Source: JAKQIM01 sp964633225 (GTDB lineage Bacteria > Chloroflexota > Anaerolineae > Anaerolineales > UBA4823). From it: a stretch of DNA of 17,889 nt. The notes below the pieces were generated by a model. It made no database searches, had not been told where the DNA came from, and worked only from the letters and a program-made list of their open reading frames with translations. The DNA lies in contig CAZWFQ010000067.1 in assembly GCA_964633225.1 (NCBI GenBank), positions 1 through 17,889 of the forward strand. Direction: 5' to 3'. Position numbers and translations under genes: made by a program. Within the stretch, counting starts at the first letter, position 1, and each line of letters opens with the position of its first letter. Shown one piece after another: positions 15,868 through 17,889 of the stretch.

Positions 15868-16805
15868 TGAAATGCGATAAGTGCGGCGGCAAAGCCGTCT
15901 TCCACATGCGCCATCACAAACTGGCGCTCTGCCAGGCTGATTACCTGGCCTGGCTGCCCCAGCAAGTTGAACGCGCCATCGAAAAATACAAGATGTTCAG
16001 CCGCCAGGAGCGCCTGTTGGTGGCCGTCTCGGGCGGCAAGGATTCGCTTTCGTTGTGGGATATCCTGCATAAGCTGGGCTATGCTGTTGATGGCCTGTAC
16101 ATCAGCCTGGGTATCGATGGCGGGGTGAACTATTCCGCCGAATCCCGCCGCCTTTCTGAGCAGTTTGCCAGTTCCCGCGGCCTGCACCTGCACGTGGTGG
16201 ATGTGGCCGCCGAGTATGGCGCCGGCATCCCCCAGATCGCCGAACGCATCCAGCGCGGGCGCGGCAAGTCTTGCTCAGTCTGCGGGCTGGCCAAGCGCCA
16301 CATCATGAACCGCATGGCCCGCCAGGGCGGCTACCAGGTGTTGGCTACCGGTCACAACCTGGATGACGAGGCCGCCGTGCTCTTTGGCAACACCCTCACC
16401 TGGGCTGGCTCTTACCTGCTGCGCCAAGGTCCTGTGCTTGAGGCCCGGGACGAGGGCCTGGTGCGCAAGGTCAAGCCGCTCTGCCGCATCTATGAGCGCG
16501 AGATGGCCGCCTACGCCTGGCTGAGTGGCATTGAATACATCTATGATGAGTGTCCCTTTGCCGTGGGGGCCACCTCGCTCTATTACAAGGGGCTGCTCAA
16601 CCAGCTCGAAGCCGAGCGCCCCGGCGCCAAGCTCAACTTCTACCTGTCCTTTTTGCGGGCCAAGGCCGCCGGGCTCTTCTCACCAGGCGCCGACCCCGAC
16701 CGGCCCCTGCTGCACACCTGCCCTGCCTGCGGCCAACCCACCACCGCCCCCGGCGAGTGCACCTTCTGCCGCATGACCAGCAAGCTCCAGCCAGACGAGA
16801 CATGA
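15867..16805 (+). CDS. ttuA: TtuA/Ncs6-family tRNA 2-thiolation enzyme
   Basis: A 312-residue PP-loop ATPase of the TtuA type, which 2-thiolates tRNA (5-methyluridine 54 in thermophiles) with sulfur from a ubiquitin-like carrier. The N-terminal zinc finger has C3, C6 and C22. The fourth ligand, His in TtuA, is Asp25 here. The adenylation loop SGGKDS is at 55-60. The 4Fe-4S ligands are C136, C139 (CSVCG) and C229 (ECPF). TGHNLDDEA lies at 161-169. The C-terminal zinc finger uses C285, C288, C298 and C301. The frame is open upstream into the kinase gene, but ATG 15867 gives the family N-terminus (MKCDKCGGKA) and shares one base with the kinase stop. Its stop overlaps yhhQ as ATGA. A TtuB-like carrier is not in the window. 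A relative acting on another tRNA position is possible. Confidence 0.9.
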   Translation: MKCDKCGGKAVFHMRHHKLALCQADYLAWLPQQVERAIEKYKMFSRQERLLVAVSGGKDSLSLWDILHKLGYAVDGLYISLGIDGGVNYSAESRRLSEQFASSRGLHLHVVDVAAEYGAGIPQIAERIQRGRGKSCSVCGLAKRHIMNRMARQGGYQVLATGHNLDDEAAVLFGNTLTWAGSYLLRQGPVLEARDEGLVRKVKPLCRIYEREMAAYAWLSGIEYIYDECPFAVGATSLYYKGLLNQLEAERPGAKLNFYLSFLRAKAAGLFSPGADPDRPLLHTCPACGQPTTAPGECTFCRMTSKLQPDET

Positions 16806-17536
16806 GCCAAAATCCCCCCCCAGAGTCTCTCCACACCACCCCACGCTATTTTGACCTGGTGATGGCCGTCTTTGTGGCGGTATTGATCATCAGCAACGTT
16901 GCATCCTCCGCCAAGATCATTGACCTGGGCTTCAGCCTCTTGGGCGTGCGCCTGGCCTTCGATGGCGGCACCCTGCTCTTCCCCATCAGCTACATCTTCG
17001 GCGACATCCTGACCGAAGTGTATGGCTACCGCCGCGCCCGGCGCGTGATCTGGGCCGGCTTCTTCTGCCTGGGGCTCAGCTCTCTGGTGCTGTGGCTGGT
17101 GAGCATCTTGCCCGGCGAGGCCACCTGGCAAGAATACGCCGGGCAGGCCGCCTACACCGCCATCCTGGGCGGCATGAGCAGCGGCGGCATCGTCCTCGGC
17201 AGCCTGGCGGGCTACTGGAGCGGCTCCTTCTCCAACTCCTTCACCCTGGCGCGCATGAAGGTGCTTACCCGCGGCCGCTGGCTGTGGGCCCGCACCATCG
17301 GCAGCACCCTGGTGGGCGAGCTGGTCGACTCGGCCGTCTTCGTGGCTGTGGCTTGCCTCTTCGGCGTCTTCCCCTGGAGCCTCTTCATCACCCTGGCCCT
17401 GACCAACTACCTCTTCAAATGCGCCGTCGAAGCCCTCATGACCCCCCTCACCTACCTGGCAGTCCACGCCCTCAAACGCAGCGAGGGTGTGGATGTCTAC
17501 GACACCCATACTAACTTCAACCCTTTTAAGCGCTAA
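16802..17536 (+). CDS. yhhQ: YhhQ/VUT-family queuosine-precursor transporter
   Basis: A 244-residue integral membrane protein of the YhhQ (VUT) family, which imports queuosine precursors such as preQ0 or preQ1. Family marks are DGGTLLFPISYIFGDILTEVYG (54-75), the LVGELVDSAVF segment (170-180) and the end VDVYDTHTNFNPF (230-242). About six membrane helices are visible (roughly 18-36, 50-72, 82-103, 118-138, 168-190 and 192-222). The frame is open upstream, but ATG 16802 overlaps the ttuA stop and gives a standard length. It is the last gene of the kinase operon. Import of a precursor fits the queA gene elsewhere in the window. No transcription terminator is evident after it. Confidence 0.92.
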   Translation: MSQNPPPESLHTTPRYFDLVMAVFVAVLIISNVASSAKIIDLGFSLLGVRLAFDGGTLLFPISYIFGDILTEVYGYRRARRVIWAGFFCLGLSSLVLWLVSILPGEATWQEYAGQAAYTAILGGMSSGGIVLGSLAGYWSGSFSNSFTLARMKVLTRGRWLWARTIGSTLVGELVDSAVFVAVACLFGVFPWSLFITLALTNYLFKCAVEALMTPLTYLAVHALKRSEGVDVYDTHTNFNPFKR

Positions 17537-17889
17537 GCCGGGCATCGCGCTGGCCCAGGCAGGGTTTCCGGGCGCCCAAAAAAGGAACGAATGAAACGAC
17601 GAGGGACGACTACTGCGGGGCGGGGGGAGCAGGGAGGAGACGGACGGCCCGGACAGGAATGGGGGACATATTCAGAGTGTAGCAACGAATTGTGACAGGG
17701 GCGAGTTGAACACATAATCGATGTGGATAATTCATATAGCCCGCTGGTTTGGATGTGTTCCAATATGTTGGCAGTTTAGCCTACACTCTTCGAATGGTGT
17801 TATACAAACTGAAACCTGAGACTAAGCCCAATAACATCAATACAAATAGCGACCCTAACCACTGGGGATGAAAAAAGTATTGGATGAAA
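17537..17889. other. Gene-free right end with a composition shift
   Basis: No supportable gene is seen in these 353 bases. The first part holds a self-complementary GGGCGCCC followed by six A (about 17570-17583). A purine-rich stretch with several G-runs follows (17617-17637: four, six, three and two G). From about 17680 the sequence becomes clearly richer in A and T than the rest of the window. An ATG at 17868 stays open to the window end for only seven codons and may or may not begin a gene. No repeat boundary or transposon end could be shown. Confidence 0.6.

Noticed and set aside
16640..17545. Minus-strand 301-codon frame opposite ttuA and yhhQ
   Set aside because: Its composition is that of an antisense shadow, and both genes on the plus strand are certain.
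17706..17731. TTGAAC and GATAAT as a promoter in the right-end region
   Set aside because: The spacer is only 14 bases and no gene follows within the window.
17533..17763. Minus-strand 76-codon frame after yhhQ
   Set aside because: It is rich in Pro, Arg and Cys from GC-rich sequence, has no recognisable motif and overlaps the yhhQ stop.
17868..17889. Possible gene start (ATG with AAA AAA codons) at the window edge
   Set aside because: Only seven codons are visible and the GGGG ahead of it is too close to serve as a normal ribosome site.

Overview
The window looks like ordinary chromosome from a GC-rich bacterium, most likely a member of the Chloroflexota near Anaerolineae. That placement is inference. 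It rests on the GC-rich codon use, a large cyclase/STAND/TPR protein, a Ser/Thr kinase with a Pro/Thr linker and an extracytoplasmic propeller-like domain, a TtuA-type tRNA thiolase, and the ruvB-DUF2905-queA gene order. No phage, insertion sequence, CRISPR array or rRNA was seen. One 100-base run of N (1637-1736) interrupts the methionyl-tRNA formyltransferase gene.

Layout. A tRNA-Leu(UAA) and its terminator (77-210) are followed by a plus-strand operon: a PIG-L/LmbE deacetylase, fmt (with the gap) and a diaminopimelate decarboxylase-family gene (237-3231). A second plus-strand operon (3279-7901) holds a histidine phosphatase, a ketopantoate reductase-family protein and a 977-residue adenylate cyclase-STAND ATPase-TPR protein. 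It ends tail to tail, with a 12-base overlap, against a minus-strand pyrimidine-nucleoside phosphorylase (7890-9194). That gene shares a divergent promoter with an unrecognised 180-residue gene (9273-9815), which appears to be an internal duplication of one small domain.

Next is a tight minus-strand operon, ruvB-DUF2905-queA-family 5 uracil-DNA glycosylase (12802 down to 9807). It is divergent from upp (12886-13512). A last plus-strand operon (13612-17536) encodes a transmembrane Ser/Thr kinase, a TtuA-like tRNA 2-thiolase and a YhhQ-family queuosine-precursor transporter, all joined by overlapping stop/start codons. The final 353 bases carry no supportable gene and change in composition.

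Themes. Translation and tRNA maturation recur (tRNA-Leu, Fmt, QueA, TtuA, YhhQ). So do pyrimidine salvage (nucleoside phosphorylase, Upp) and DNA repair (RuvB, UDG). Two large signalling proteins each sit in an operon with small metabolic or tRNA-modification genes. Several genes have a -10 hexamer only 6-7 bases before the ATG, suggesting leaderless transcription. The points most worth a second look are the kinase-TtuA-YhhQ operon, the cyclase-STAND operon, the duplicated unknown protein, and the intrinsic terminator for the phosphorylase that lies inside the cyclase coding region.
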